Source: Burkholderiales bacterium (lineage in GTDB: Bacteria; Pseudomonadota; Gammaproteobacteria; Burkholderiales; Burkholderiaceae_C). From it: a stretch of DNA of 6,510 bases. Shown in pieces: positions 1 to 5,569 of this stretch (position 1 is its first letter; the number at the start of each line of letters is the position of its first letter). Both the position numbers and the translations under genes were made by a program. Where the stretch lies: assembly GCA_947450745.1 (NCBI GenBank), contig CANFYD010000226.1:1-6510 (forward strand). Direction: 5' to 3'. A model generated the notes under the pieces. The model was not told the origin of the DNA and ran no database searches. It worked only from the letters and a program-made list of their open reading frames with translations.

Positions 1-135
1 AACGGTGCCAGCAGCTACCTCGCCGTGCTCGATGCCCAGCGCCAGCTCTACGCAGCCCGCCAAGCGTCGATCAGCTTGCGGCTATCCGAGCAAACCAACC
101 GCATCACCTTGTACCGCGTGCTCGGCGGAGGCTGA
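1..135 (+). CDS. Outer-membrane efflux channel protein (OprM/NodT-type), C-terminal fragment
   Basis: The left edge cuts this gene, leaving 44 codons that read from base 1 to a TGA at 133-135. The visible end contains SSYLAVLDAQRQLYAAR, then a helix and the ending ITLYRVLGGG. This is the usual C-terminal pattern of the outer-membrane factor of tripartite RND-type efflux pumps: a conserved VLDAQR helix and a terminal LYxALGGG. In the family the trimer forms a beta-barrel through the outer membrane with a long periplasmic alpha-helical tunnel, and it carries drugs or metals out together with an inner-membrane pump and an adaptor. The pump and adaptor genes would be expected upstream, outside the window. 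The substrate cannot be told from this fragment. It converges on nagZ and is not part of the minus-strand operon. The family call is fairly secure; subfamily and symbol are not assigned. Confidence 0.85.
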   Translation, partial: NGASSYLAVLDAQRQLYAARQASISLRLSEQTNRITLYRVLGGG

Positions 136-161
136 GACAGCCATCCCCCCAAACGGGCCTC

Positions 162-384
162 ATGAGAAAATTTCGCATGACGAAACGCCGCCGGTGCTGC
201 GGCCATCGGGTGCGTCCTGCTGCTCATGTCACCCGGCTGCGCCTCCTTCTTGACTTCGCTGCAGGGCACACCCAATGACCGTGCTGAACAAGCACCGGCG
301 GCCGCCTGGATCCGCAAACGCAGAGTCGAAGGATCAGCGCGGTGGGGCGTTTTGCGGAGGTCAAGGAGGAAGCCGCAGCCTTAG
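162..384 (+). pseudogene. Possible frameshifted lipoprotein gene remnant
   Basis: An ATG at 162 begins a basic stretch, MRKFRMTKRR, but that frame loses character soon after and stops at 276-278. In the +1 frame the sequence carries AAIGCVLLLMSPGCASF (from 199), a hydrophobic core ending in a lipobox-like Cys, then TSLQGTPNDRAEQAPAAAW, stopping at TAG 382-384. A positive N-terminus plus hydrophobic core plus Cys is the layout of a lipoprotein signal peptide, so one extra base near 186-199 would explain the split. The +1 frame has a TGA at 178 and no convincing start of its own. The lipobox is imperfect (SPGC rather than LxGC), there is no strong ribosome site before 162, and no family is recognised. 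It could be a decayed gene, a sequencing indel or chance. Confidence 0.3.
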
Positions 385-488
385 GCTGCGCTGGAGGACA
401 CGTAGCAAAGCGTCTCGCCGCACTGATCCCGCGAGCCCACCGTTTCTTCGCGAACGCCGGGTGCCGCCAGAAGCCTGAATGGCTCTAA
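342..488 (+). CDS. Possible small protein, 48 aa, unrecognised
   Basis: A GTG at 342 opens a frame that ends at TAA 486-488. It is preceded by GAAGGA at 328-333, an 8-nt spacing that would suit a ribosome binding site. The peptide starts VGRFAEVKEEAAALG and continues with AKRLAALIPRAHRFFANAG, which looks more protein-like than the competing frames (amphipathic, Ala/Leu-rich, basic). I recognise no family. It partly overlaps the lipoprotein-like frame and could instead be the tail of the same broken gene after a second frame change. The evidence is weak: the region is short and GC-rich, so open frames arise easily by chance. Confidence 0.15.
   Translation: MGRFAEVKEEAAALGCAGGHVAKRLAALIPRAHRFFANAGCRQKPEWL
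374..390. repeat. Short perfect inverted repeat (7-bp stem, 3-nt loop)
   Basis: CGCAGCC at 374-380 is followed by TTA and then its exact reverse complement GGCTGCG at 384-390. It can form a compact GC-rich hairpin on either strand. No T-run follows on either side, so it does not match a classical intrinsic terminator, although it lies between two convergent genes and might pause polymerase or protect 3' ends. Confidence 0.45.
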
Positions 489-508
489 GGCCCCCCCCAA
501 CCGGCCCC

Positions 509-1576
509 TCAGGCTAGCGTTACCAGCGCCTGGTGGTAGGCCGGGTCATGCATCAGCTCGTCCCAGGTCAGCGGGGCGGTCTGCGGCAGCAGGGCGGCGC
601 GGCGTGCTTCGCTCTCGGCGCGCGGCTCCCAGGTGCCGGATTGCTGCGCTTGCATCAAGCCGGCCAGCATGTCGTCCAAGGCCAGGCCGCCGTCGACGCC
701 GGACTGATTGCACATCAGCACCAGATCACAGCCTGCGTGCAGGGCCACCAGCGCCGCTTCGGTGTAGCCGATGGCCACACCTTCCAGCGTGCGGGCGGCG
801 GTCATGCCGAGGTCGTCGCTGAAGATGGCCCCGCCAAAGCCGAGCCGATCGCGCAAGATCTCCTGCAGCCAGCGGGCACTGAAACCGGCCGGTCGGGTGT
901 CCACCTTGGGGTAGATCACATGCGCCGGCATGACCGCGCCCAAGCTCATCACCAGCCACTCGAACGGCTTGGCGTCTTCGGCCAGGATGGCCTTCAAGCT
1001 GCGCTTGTCGACCGGCACCGCCAGATGCGAGTCGGCTTTGACGTAGCCGTGGCCGGGGAAATGCTTGGCGCAACTGTGCATGCCGGCCAGCAGCAAGCCG
1101 TGCATCAGGCTCTTGGCCAACAGCGCCACGACGCGCGGGTCGCGATGGAAGCTGCGGTCGCCGATGACGCTGCTTTCCCCGTAATCGAGGTCGAGCACCG
1201 GCGCGAAGGAAAAATCGACACCGCAGGCGCGCAACTCGGACGCCAGCACATAGCCGGCCGCCGTGGCCGCCGCGGTAGCGCGCATCGCGTCCTCCATCCA
1301 CAGCTCACCCAGCGAGCGCATGGCGGGCAGATGGGTGAAACCATCGGTGCGGAAGCGCTGCACCCGGCCACCTTCATGATCGACGGCAATCAGCAGGTCG
1401 GGGCGAATCGCCTTCACCGCCGAGGTCAGCGCGGTCAGCTGAGCGCGGTTCTCGAAATTGCGAGCGAACAGGATCAAGCCGCCCACCAGCGGATGCGCCA
1501 GCCGTTTTTTGTCTGCGGCGTCCAAGGTGGTGCCGGCCACGTCGAGCACCAGCGGTGCGTGAGTCAAGGTTTCCAT
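509..1576 (-). CDS. nagZ: Beta-N-acetylglucosaminidase NagZ (GH3)
   Basis: NagZ removes N-acetylglucosamine from GlcNAc-1,6-anhydromuropeptides in the cytoplasm during peptidoglycan recycling. In some bacteria this step generates the AmpR ligand that induces beta-lactamase. Counting from ATG 1576 (355 residues), the GH3 TIM-barrel marks are DHEGGRVQRF near 66-75, IGDRSF 138-143, KHFPGHG 171-177 with the Asp-Ser-His of the catalytic dyad at 182-184, and FSDDLGM with the likely nucleophile Asp254. Length fits the one-domain Gram-negative enzyme. There is no signal peptide, consistent with a cytosolic location. I prefer ATG 1576 because AAAGGA lies 9 nt upstream. ATG 1585 overlaps the acpS stop as ATGA but leaves no room between it and that ribosome site; it would give 358 residues. 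It is the last gene of the operon. Confidence 0.96.
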   Translation of the reverse strand: METLTHAPLVLDVAGTTLDAADKKRLAHPLVGGLILFARNFENRAQLTALTSAVKAIRPDLLIAVDHEGGRVQRFRTDGFTHLPAMRSLGELWMEDAMRATAAATAAGYVLASELRACGVDFSFAPVLDLDYGESSVIGDRSFHRDPRVVALLAKSLMHGLLLAGMHSCAKHFPGHGYVKADSHLAVPVDKRSLKAILAEDAKPFEWLVMSLGAVMPAHVIYPKVDTRPAGFSARWLQEILRDRLGFGGAIFSDDLGMTAARTLEGVAIGYTEAALVALHAGCDLVLMCNQSGVDGGLALDDMLAGLMQAQQSGTWEPRAESEARRAALLPQTAPLTWDELMHDPAYHQALVTLA

Positions 1577-1581
1577 TGCTC

Positions 1582-1977
1582 TCATTCCTTTGTTTCAACG
1601 ATGACGAAAGAAGTGGCGTAATCGGTTTCATCGCTGACGCTGACCTGCGCCCGCAAGCCCTTGGCCTCGAACCAGACGGCCAGCGCGCCATGCAGGCGGA
1701 TCTCCGGCTTGCCGCTGGGCAGGTTGAGGATTTCGCAATCGCGCCAGGTCATCGGCATGTGCATGCCAAGCCCGATCGCCTTGGAGAACGACTCCTTGGC
1801 GGAAAAGCGCGTCGCCAAATAGCTGATGCCGCGCGCCGCCACCCGGGCGCTGCGCGCGCGAAACACCTGCAACTCCTGTGGTCCCAGCACCTTTTCGGCA
1901 AAGCGCTCGCCGCGCCGGGTCAAGGTGGCCTGGATGCGGCGGATGTCGCAGACGTCGGTGCCGATGCCGTAAATCAC
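1582..1977 (-). CDS. acpS: Holo-[acyl-carrier-protein] synthase AcpS
   Basis: AcpS transfers the 4'-phosphopantetheine arm of coenzyme A to the conserved Ser of apo-acyl carrier protein, activating it for fatty-acid synthesis. It is a small Mg-dependent cytosolic trimer in known relatives. The 131 residues match the family length. The N-terminal GIGTDVCDIRRI carries the metal-binding Asp8, and RFSAKESFSKAIGLG (57-71) carries the second acidic ligand Glu62 with Lys61. The C-terminal strand VSVSDETDYATSFVIVE is the usual closing motif, with Asp where many members have His in SLSH. The start is GTG at 1977, overlapping the pdxJ TGA as GTGA by 4 nt, and no strong ribosome site precedes it. Translation is therefore probably coupled to pdxJ. 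A pdxJ-acpS pair is a long-known arrangement in proteobacteria. Confidence 0.96.
   Translation of the reverse strand: MIYGIGTDVCDIRRIQATLTRRGERFAEKVLGPQELQVFRARSARVAARGISYLATRFSAKESFSKAIGLGMHMPMTWRDCEILNLPSGKPEIRLHGALAVWFEAKGLRAQVSVSDETDYATSFVIVETKE
1586..1591 (-). promoter_or_regulatory. Ribosome binding site that decides the nagZ start
   Basis: The minus strand reads AAAGGA here, inside the last codons of acpS. It lies 9 nt before ATG 1576 but directly abuts ATG 1585. Normal spacing therefore favours 1576 as the nagZ start. Confidence 0.6.
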
Positions 1978-2840
1978 TGCGCGCCGGGGATGTCCACCGG
2001 ACCGGCACCGGGCCGGCCCCAGACCGTCGGCAAGGCTTCGGCAACAGCGGGCGCACTGGGCGAGTAAGCGCGCTGGATGCAGCGCTGGTACTCGCGCACG
2101 GCCTCTGCATAACCCAGCTCCAGCGCGTCGGCGATCAAGGCATGGCCGATCGACACTTCGCGCACGCCGGGTACAGCGCGCAAAAAGGCGGTCAGGTTGT
2201 CGCGGTTCAAGTCATGGCCGGCGTTCAGGCCTAAGCCCACCGCCAGCGCGGCTTCGGCCGTGCGGGTGAAGCCGGCCAGCACCTCGGCTTGGCGCTCGGT
2301 GCCGTAGCTGCTGGCAAAGGTTTCGGTGTAGAGCTCGACCCGGTCGGCCCCCAGTTCGGCCACAAAAGCCATCGCCTCCGGGATCGGGTCCATGAAGAGG
2401 CTGACGCGCACGCCGCAGGCCTTGGCTTCGGCCACCAGCGGCTTCAGGCGCTCGAAATCGGCCGGGAACTGCCAGCCGTGGTCGGAGGTGAACTGGTCTT
2501 CGCTGTCCGGCACAAAGGTGACCTGATGCGGGCGCAATTCGCGCACAAAAGCCATCAGGTTCTGGGTCGGATTGCCTTCGATGTTGTATTCGGCCTGCGG
2601 CCAGGCCTTCAGCATCTCGTACAACTCTTGCACATCCTGCGTGCGGATGTGGCGGCCGTCCGGACGCGGATGAACGGTGATGCCCTGCGCGCCGGCCAGC
2701 AGACAGGCGTCGGCCGCTCGCAGCACGCTGGGTATGCCCAAATGCCGCGTGTTGCGCAGCAAGGCCACTTTGTTGACGTTGACCGACAGCGCGCAGCGCG
2801 CGTCCGGGGTATTGGATTCGGGGGCAACCAATGGATTCAT
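1974..2840 (-). CDS. pdxJ: Pyridoxine 5'-phosphate synthase PdxJ, variant type
   Basis: PdxJ condenses 1-deoxyxylulose 5-phosphate with 3-amino-2-oxopropyl phosphate to give pyridoxine 5'-phosphate, the last ring-forming step of DXP-dependent vitamin B6 synthesis. The 288-residue TIM-barrel protein keeps the expected active-site positions: SVNVNK 19-24, His57 in GITVHPRPDGRHI, Glu88 in NIEGNP, His209 in NAGHDLN and SIGHALIADAL from 230. Several motifs differ from the E. coli-like type (HPRPDGRHI for HLREDRRHI, NIEGNP for NLEMA, VPDSEDQ for VPEKR). They resemble the form I associate with Bacteroidetes and some Burkholderiales. E. coli PdxJ is about 243 residues. Here there is a short N-terminal lead and a Pro/Ala-rich tail of about 30 residues (259-288). 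The ATG directly abuts the recO TGA with no gap, and the gene overlaps acpS by 4 nt. Confidence 0.95.
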   Translation of the reverse strand: MNPLVAPESNTPDARCALSVNVNKVALLRNTRHLGIPSVLRAADACLLAGAQGITVHPRPDGRHIRTQDVQELYEMLKAWPQAEYNIEGNPTQNLMAFVRELRPHQVTFVPDSEDQFTSDHGWQFPADFERLKPLVAEAKACGVRVSLFMDPIPEAMAFVAELGADRVELYTETFASSYGTERQAEVLAGFTRTAEAALAVGLGLNAGHDLNRDNLTAFLRAVPGVREVSIGHALIADALELGYAEAVREYQRCIQRAYSPSAPAVAEALPTVWGRPGAGPVDIPGAQ

Positions 2841-3641
2841 TCAGGCAGTGTCCAACAGTTTTTGTACATCCAGCATGACCAGCCGCGTGCGCAGTGGTTT
2901 GTGGCCGAGATGATAGTGAAGAAGGCTGCGCAGAGCGGATTTGAGGGCCGGCAGGGCCAGCGCGCAAGCCTGCTGCAGCGCCGCTGAACTGCCGTGCAGC
3001 AGGGCGGCTTGCAGCTGCACCAGCGTGGCCGCCTTGATCGCAGCGGCCTCGCCGTTTGCCATGATCACGCCGGCCTCGGCCGACAACAGGTAGCGCCGGG
3101 CCGGGTCAAGCGGCTCTTGCGTCAGCGTGGCCAGGCTCAGGTCAGGCAGCAGCCCGATTTCGCGCAGCAAGCGCAGCTCGAAACCCCGCAACGCCGCTTG
3201 CGACTGCGCGTCCTCATTGGCATGCAATTGCGGCAAGGCCTGGGCGTAGGCATCGAACAGCTGCGGATGCGGGTCTTGCCGGGCCAGCAGTTTGAGCAGC
3301 AACTCGTTCAGGTAGTAGCCTGAAAACAGCGCCGCACCGGCCGGCATCGTGGCCCCACCCGCCCATTCAGCGCCGCGCAGGGTCACCACCTCCGGGCCTT
3401 CAAGCGTTTTGGTCGGCTTGGACAGCGTCACCTGGATGCGCTGAAACGGCAGCAGCACCGCCCGCAATTGCGAGTACGGCCGCTTCGCGCCCTTGGCCAC
3501 CACGGCAATACGGCCTTGCTCACGGGTGAACAGGTCCAGCACCAGGCTGGTTTCGCTCCAGTCGTAATGGTGCAGGACAAAGGCTTGGCTGATGCTGGGC
3601 GTGCGCGTGCTGGGCGTGCGCGTGCTCCGAGCAGTCGCCAA
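2841..3641 (-). CDS. recO: DNA repair protein RecO
   Basis: RecO works with RecF and RecR to load RecA on SSB-coated single-stranded DNA during gap repair, and it can anneal complementary strands. The 266-residue protein has the N-terminal OB-fold pattern (AFVLHHYDWSETSLVLDLFT, then GRIAVVAKGAKRPYSQLR, about 20-60). The helical C-terminal domain has YYLNELLLKLL 109-119, FELRLLREIGLLPDL 154-168 and LLHYHLGHKPLRTR 240-253. The first codon is TTG at 3641, 7 nt after the era TAA. No ATG, GTG or TTG lies between it and the conserved domain, and no good ribosome site is visible, so initiation probably depends on ribosomes finishing era. Residues 6-15 are a duplicated STRTP from a 15-bp DNA repeat. 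The pdxJ ATG follows the stop directly. Family identity is secure; the exact start is less so. Confidence 0.95.
   Translation of the reverse strand: MATARSTRTPSTRTPSISQAFVLHHYDWSETSLVLDLFTREQGRIAVVAKGAKRPYSQLRAVLLPFQRIQVTLSKPTKTLEGPEVVTLRGAEWAGGATMPAGAALFSGYYLNELLLKLLARQDPHPQLFDAYAQALPQLHANEDAQSQAALRGFELRLLREIGLLPDLSLATLTQEPLDPARRYLLSAEAGVIMANGEAAAIKAATLVQLQAALLHGSSAALQQACALALPALKSALRSLLHYHLGHKPLRTRLVMLDVQKLLDTA
3593..3626 (-). repeat. 15-bp tandem repeat in the recO start region
   Basis: A 15-bp unit occurs just over twice (34 bp with perfect period). On the coding strand each unit reads AGCACGCGCACGCCC and encodes Ser-Thr-Arg-Thr-Pro. Being a multiple of three, copy-number change would keep recO in frame and alter only its basic N-terminal lead. 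Confidence 0.9.
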
Positions 3642-3648
3642 GGTTGAA

Positions 3649-4812
3649 TTACTCGTAACCGTAGGAGCGCAGGTGCTCTTCGGTGTCGGCCCAACCGGAG
3701 CGCACCTTCACCCACAGCTCAAGGAAGACCCGGCCTTGCATCAGATGCTCCAGCTCCTGGCGCGCTTCGGAACCGATGCGCTTCAGGCGCTCGCCGCCCT
3801 GGCCGATGATCATGCCCTTGTGGGCGTCGCGCTCCACCACGATGGAGGCGGAGATGCGACGCAGCGCGCCCTCGTCTTCCCATTTGTCGATGATGACGGT
3901 GGAGGTGTAGGGCAGCTCATCGCCGGTCAGGCGGAAGAGCTTTTCGCGGATGATTTCGCTGGCCAGGAATTTCTCCGAGCGGTCGGTCAGCGCGTCTTCT
4001 TCATGGAACCAGCCCTGCTCGGGCAAATAGGGCTTAAGGATCTTGAAGAGACGCTGGACGTCGCTGTCCTTTTTGGCCGAGAGCGGCACGAATTCCGAAA
4101 AATTGCGGCGCGCCTGCATGCTTTGCAACCAAGGCGCCACATCGGCACGGCGCTGCACCGCGTCGAGCTTGTTGGCGATCAAGACCACCGGCTTGTCCTC
4201 CGGCAACAGCGACAAGACCTTGGCATCTTCAAGCCCGAAGCGGCCGGCCTCGACCACGAACAACACCAGATCCACATCGCCGAGCACGCCGTGCACGGTG
4301 CGGTTCAGGTTGCGATTCAACGCTGCGTTGTAGCGGGTTTGGAACCCCGGCGTGTCCACGAACACGAACTGCGATTCTTCAATCGTGCGCACACCGGTGA
4401 TGCGGTGGCGCGTGGTTTGAGCCTTGCCGGAGGTGATGCTGACCTTCTGCCCCACTAGCGCGTTCAGCAGCGTGGACTTGCCCACGTTGGGCCGGCCGAC
4501 GATGGCGATCAGGCCACAGCGCTGCAACATCGAGGTGTCGCCAAAGCGTGCCGGTTGGCGGAACTCGACCGGCAGGCTGGCTGCTGGGCGGGCATCGTCT
4601 TCATCCTCGCCTTCATCCTCGTCCTCATCGACATCCGCAGCGGCGACGTCTTGCTCGGCTTCGGCTTCGGCTTCGGCTTCGGCTTCGGCTTCAGAGGGGG
4701 TCGCGGCGTCTGCCAGCAACTCGGCGGCAGGCTCGTGAAGCACCGCCGACTCGTTCGTCGGGGCTTCGGTGGCCGGCAAGGCGGCGGGCGTTGGGGTTTT
4801 GTTTTCAGTCAT
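3649..4812 (-). CDS. era: GTPase Era with acidic repeat-bearing N-terminal extension
   Basis: Era is an essential GTPase that binds the 3' end of 16S rRNA and helps 30S assembly. The core shows G1 GRPNVGKS 106-113, G2 near TT 133-134, G3 DTPG 153-156, G4 NKLD 214-217 and G5 SAK 245-247. A C-terminal KH domain follows with GMIIGQGGERLKRIG 333-347 and the typical ending RSYGYE. At 387 residues it exceeds the usual length of about 300. Residues 1-94 are extra: a Thr/Pro/Ala-rich lead, six Glu-Ala units (41-52) and an Asp/Glu run (60-73). I keep ATG 4812 because the frame is open throughout with coding-like codons and lies 27 nt after rnc. An internal ATG at 4530 (Met95) would give a standard 293-residue Era, but neither start has a strong ribosome site. 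rnc upstream fits a joint role in rRNA maturation. Confidence 0.95.
   Translation of the reverse strand: MTENKTPTPAALPATEAPTNESAVLHEPAAELLADAATPSEAEAEAEAEAEAEQDVAAADVDEDEDEGEDEDDARPAASLPVEFRQPARFGDTSMLQRCGLIAIVGRPNVGKSTLLNALVGQKVSITSGKAQTTRHRITGVRTIEESQFVFVDTPGFQTRYNAALNRNLNRTVHGVLGDVDLVLFVVEAGRFGLEDAKVLSLLPEDKPVVLIANKLDAVQRRADVAPWLQSMQARRNFSEFVPLSAKKDSDVQRLFKILKPYLPEQGWFHEEDALTDRSEKFLASEIIREKLFRLTGDELPYTSTVIIDKWEDEGALRRISASIVVERDAHKGMIIGQGGERLKRIGSEARQELEHLMQGRVFLELWVKVRSGWADTEEHLRSYGYE
4655..4692 (-). repeat. Hexanucleotide tandem repeat (GAAGCC)6 inside era
   Basis: GGCTTC on the plus strand is repeated perfectly six times at 4657-4692, with the period extending 2 bases further to 4655. 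On the coding strand it is GAAGCC, encoding (Glu-Ala)6. Perfect identity at every third base argues for recent expansion by slippage. Unit changes would add or remove Glu-Ala pairs without a frameshift. Confidence 0.95.
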
Positions 4813-4839
4813 GGGGTGTCACGGCAGTGAAGCCGCCTT

Positions 4840-5553
4840 TCAAACGCGCAAGTCGGTGCTTGACTTGTCACGGGCAATCAGTTCGTCGAGCAAGCGACGG
4901 GCGGCTTCTTGTTCGGCAATACGGCGCGAACGGCCCTCGCCGCGTTTTGCGAGGTTCAAAGCCGGTACGGCACATTCGACTTCAAAGGTCTGGTCATGCG
5001 CCTGACCGCGAGTTTCGGTAATTCGATAGGTCGGCACCGCCAAACGGCGGCCCTGCAGCAACTCCTGCAACGCCGTCTTGGCGTCTTTGGCCCAATGGGC
5101 GCTGCCGGAATTGCCGGATTCGGCAATCACGTCAGCCAGCAAACGCTGCACCAGAGCCAGCGCGGCCGGGAAGCCGCCGTCTACAAACGTGGCTCCGATC
5201 AGCGCTTCGACGGCGTCAGCCAACATCGACGGCCGCTGCGCGCCGCCTCCCTTGGCCTCGCCCTCGCTGAGGCGCAAGACCTTGGGCAACTCCAGCGCGA
5301 GGGCCAAGCGGTGCAGACTTTCCTCGCGCACCAGATGGGCGCGGATGCGGGTCAGATCGCCTTCATCCGAAGCCCCGAAGCGCTGGTACAGCAGGCTGGA
5401 CGCAGCCAGGCTGAGCACTGCGTCACCCAGGAATTCCAGCCGCTCATTGTGGTCGGCACTGAAGCTGCGGTGCGTCACCGCCCGCGTCAGCAGCGACGCG
5501 TCGGTGAAGCGATAACCCAGCAGTTGTTCGAGATGGGCAAGCTGTGGCGTCAT
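4840..5553 (-). CDS. rnc: Ribonuclease III
   Basis: RNase III cleaves double-stranded RNA, releasing 16S and 23S precursors from the rRNA transcript and processing some mRNAs and antisense pairs. The 237 residues fit the family. The nuclease domain has HNERLEFLGDAVL (35-47, Glu40 and Asp44) and LADAVEALIGATFVDGG (111-127, Asp113 and Glu116), giving all four metal-binding acids. The dsRNA-binding domain follows from about 157, with KTALQELLQ and GEGRSRRIAEQEAARRLL (205-222). The usual KK pair there is RR, which keeps the charge. The ATG at 5553 starts 16 nt after the upstream gene's stop, with no clear ribosome site. In E. coli the rnc leader is cut by its own product; here the short gap leaves no room for a similar hairpin, though one could lie inside the neighbouring gene. 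Confidence 0.97.
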   Translation of the reverse strand: MTPQLAHLEQLLGYRFTDASLLTRAVTHRSFSADHNERLEFLGDAVLSLAASSLLYQRFGASDEGDLTRIRAHLVREESLHRLALALELPKVLRLSEGEAKGGGAQRPSMLADAVEALIGATFVDGGFPAALALVQRLLADVIAESGNSGSAHWAKDAKTALQELLQGRRLAVPTYRITETRGQAHDQTFEVECAVPALNLAKRGEGRSRRIAEQEAARRLLDELIARDKSSTDLRV

Positions 5554-5569
5554 GGCAGTGCGGGCAAGG

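Larger units (their letters stand above)
136..508. other. Convergent intergenic region, 373 bp, no confident gene
   Basis: This gap separates the plus-strand efflux channel gene from the minus-strand nagZ end. It has no clearly recognisable intact gene. It contains a possible frameshifted lipoprotein N-terminus (from 162), a possible small ORF (342-488), a perfect 7-bp inverted repeat (374-380 with 384-390) and a run of eight C at 491-498. A transcription terminator is expected between two convergent genes, but I see no GC hairpin followed by a T-run in either direction. Termination here may be Rho-dependent or weakly structured. Confidence 0.6.

Noticed and set aside
48..317. An 89-codon minus-strand frame under the efflux gene end and gap
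   Set aside because: It overlaps the certain efflux-channel C-terminus, has no recognisable pattern and no supporting ribosome site.
374..390. The 7-bp hairpin as an intrinsic terminator for the convergent genes
   Set aside because: Neither strand has a T-run after the stem and the stem is short, so it was kept only as an inverted repeat.
491..498. C8 homopolymer as a phase-variation tract
   Set aside because: It lies outside any supported gene, just after the nagZ end, and a single run of eight C in GC-rich DNA is weak evidence.
533..1621. A 362-codon open frame on the plus strand opposite nagZ
   Set aside because: It lies antisense to the full NagZ gene, its product is rich in His, Gln, Gly and Arg with no recognisable motif, and long antisense frames are common in GC-rich coding DNA.
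2289..2987. A 232-codon plus-strand open frame opposite pdxJ and recO
   Set aside because: It spans the junction of two certain genes and shows no family motif or ribosome site.
3592..4458. A 288-codon plus-strand open frame opposite recO and era
   Set aside because: It covers well-supported minus-strand genes, begins within the recO repeat, and has no domain pattern; it is a shadow of era codon bias.
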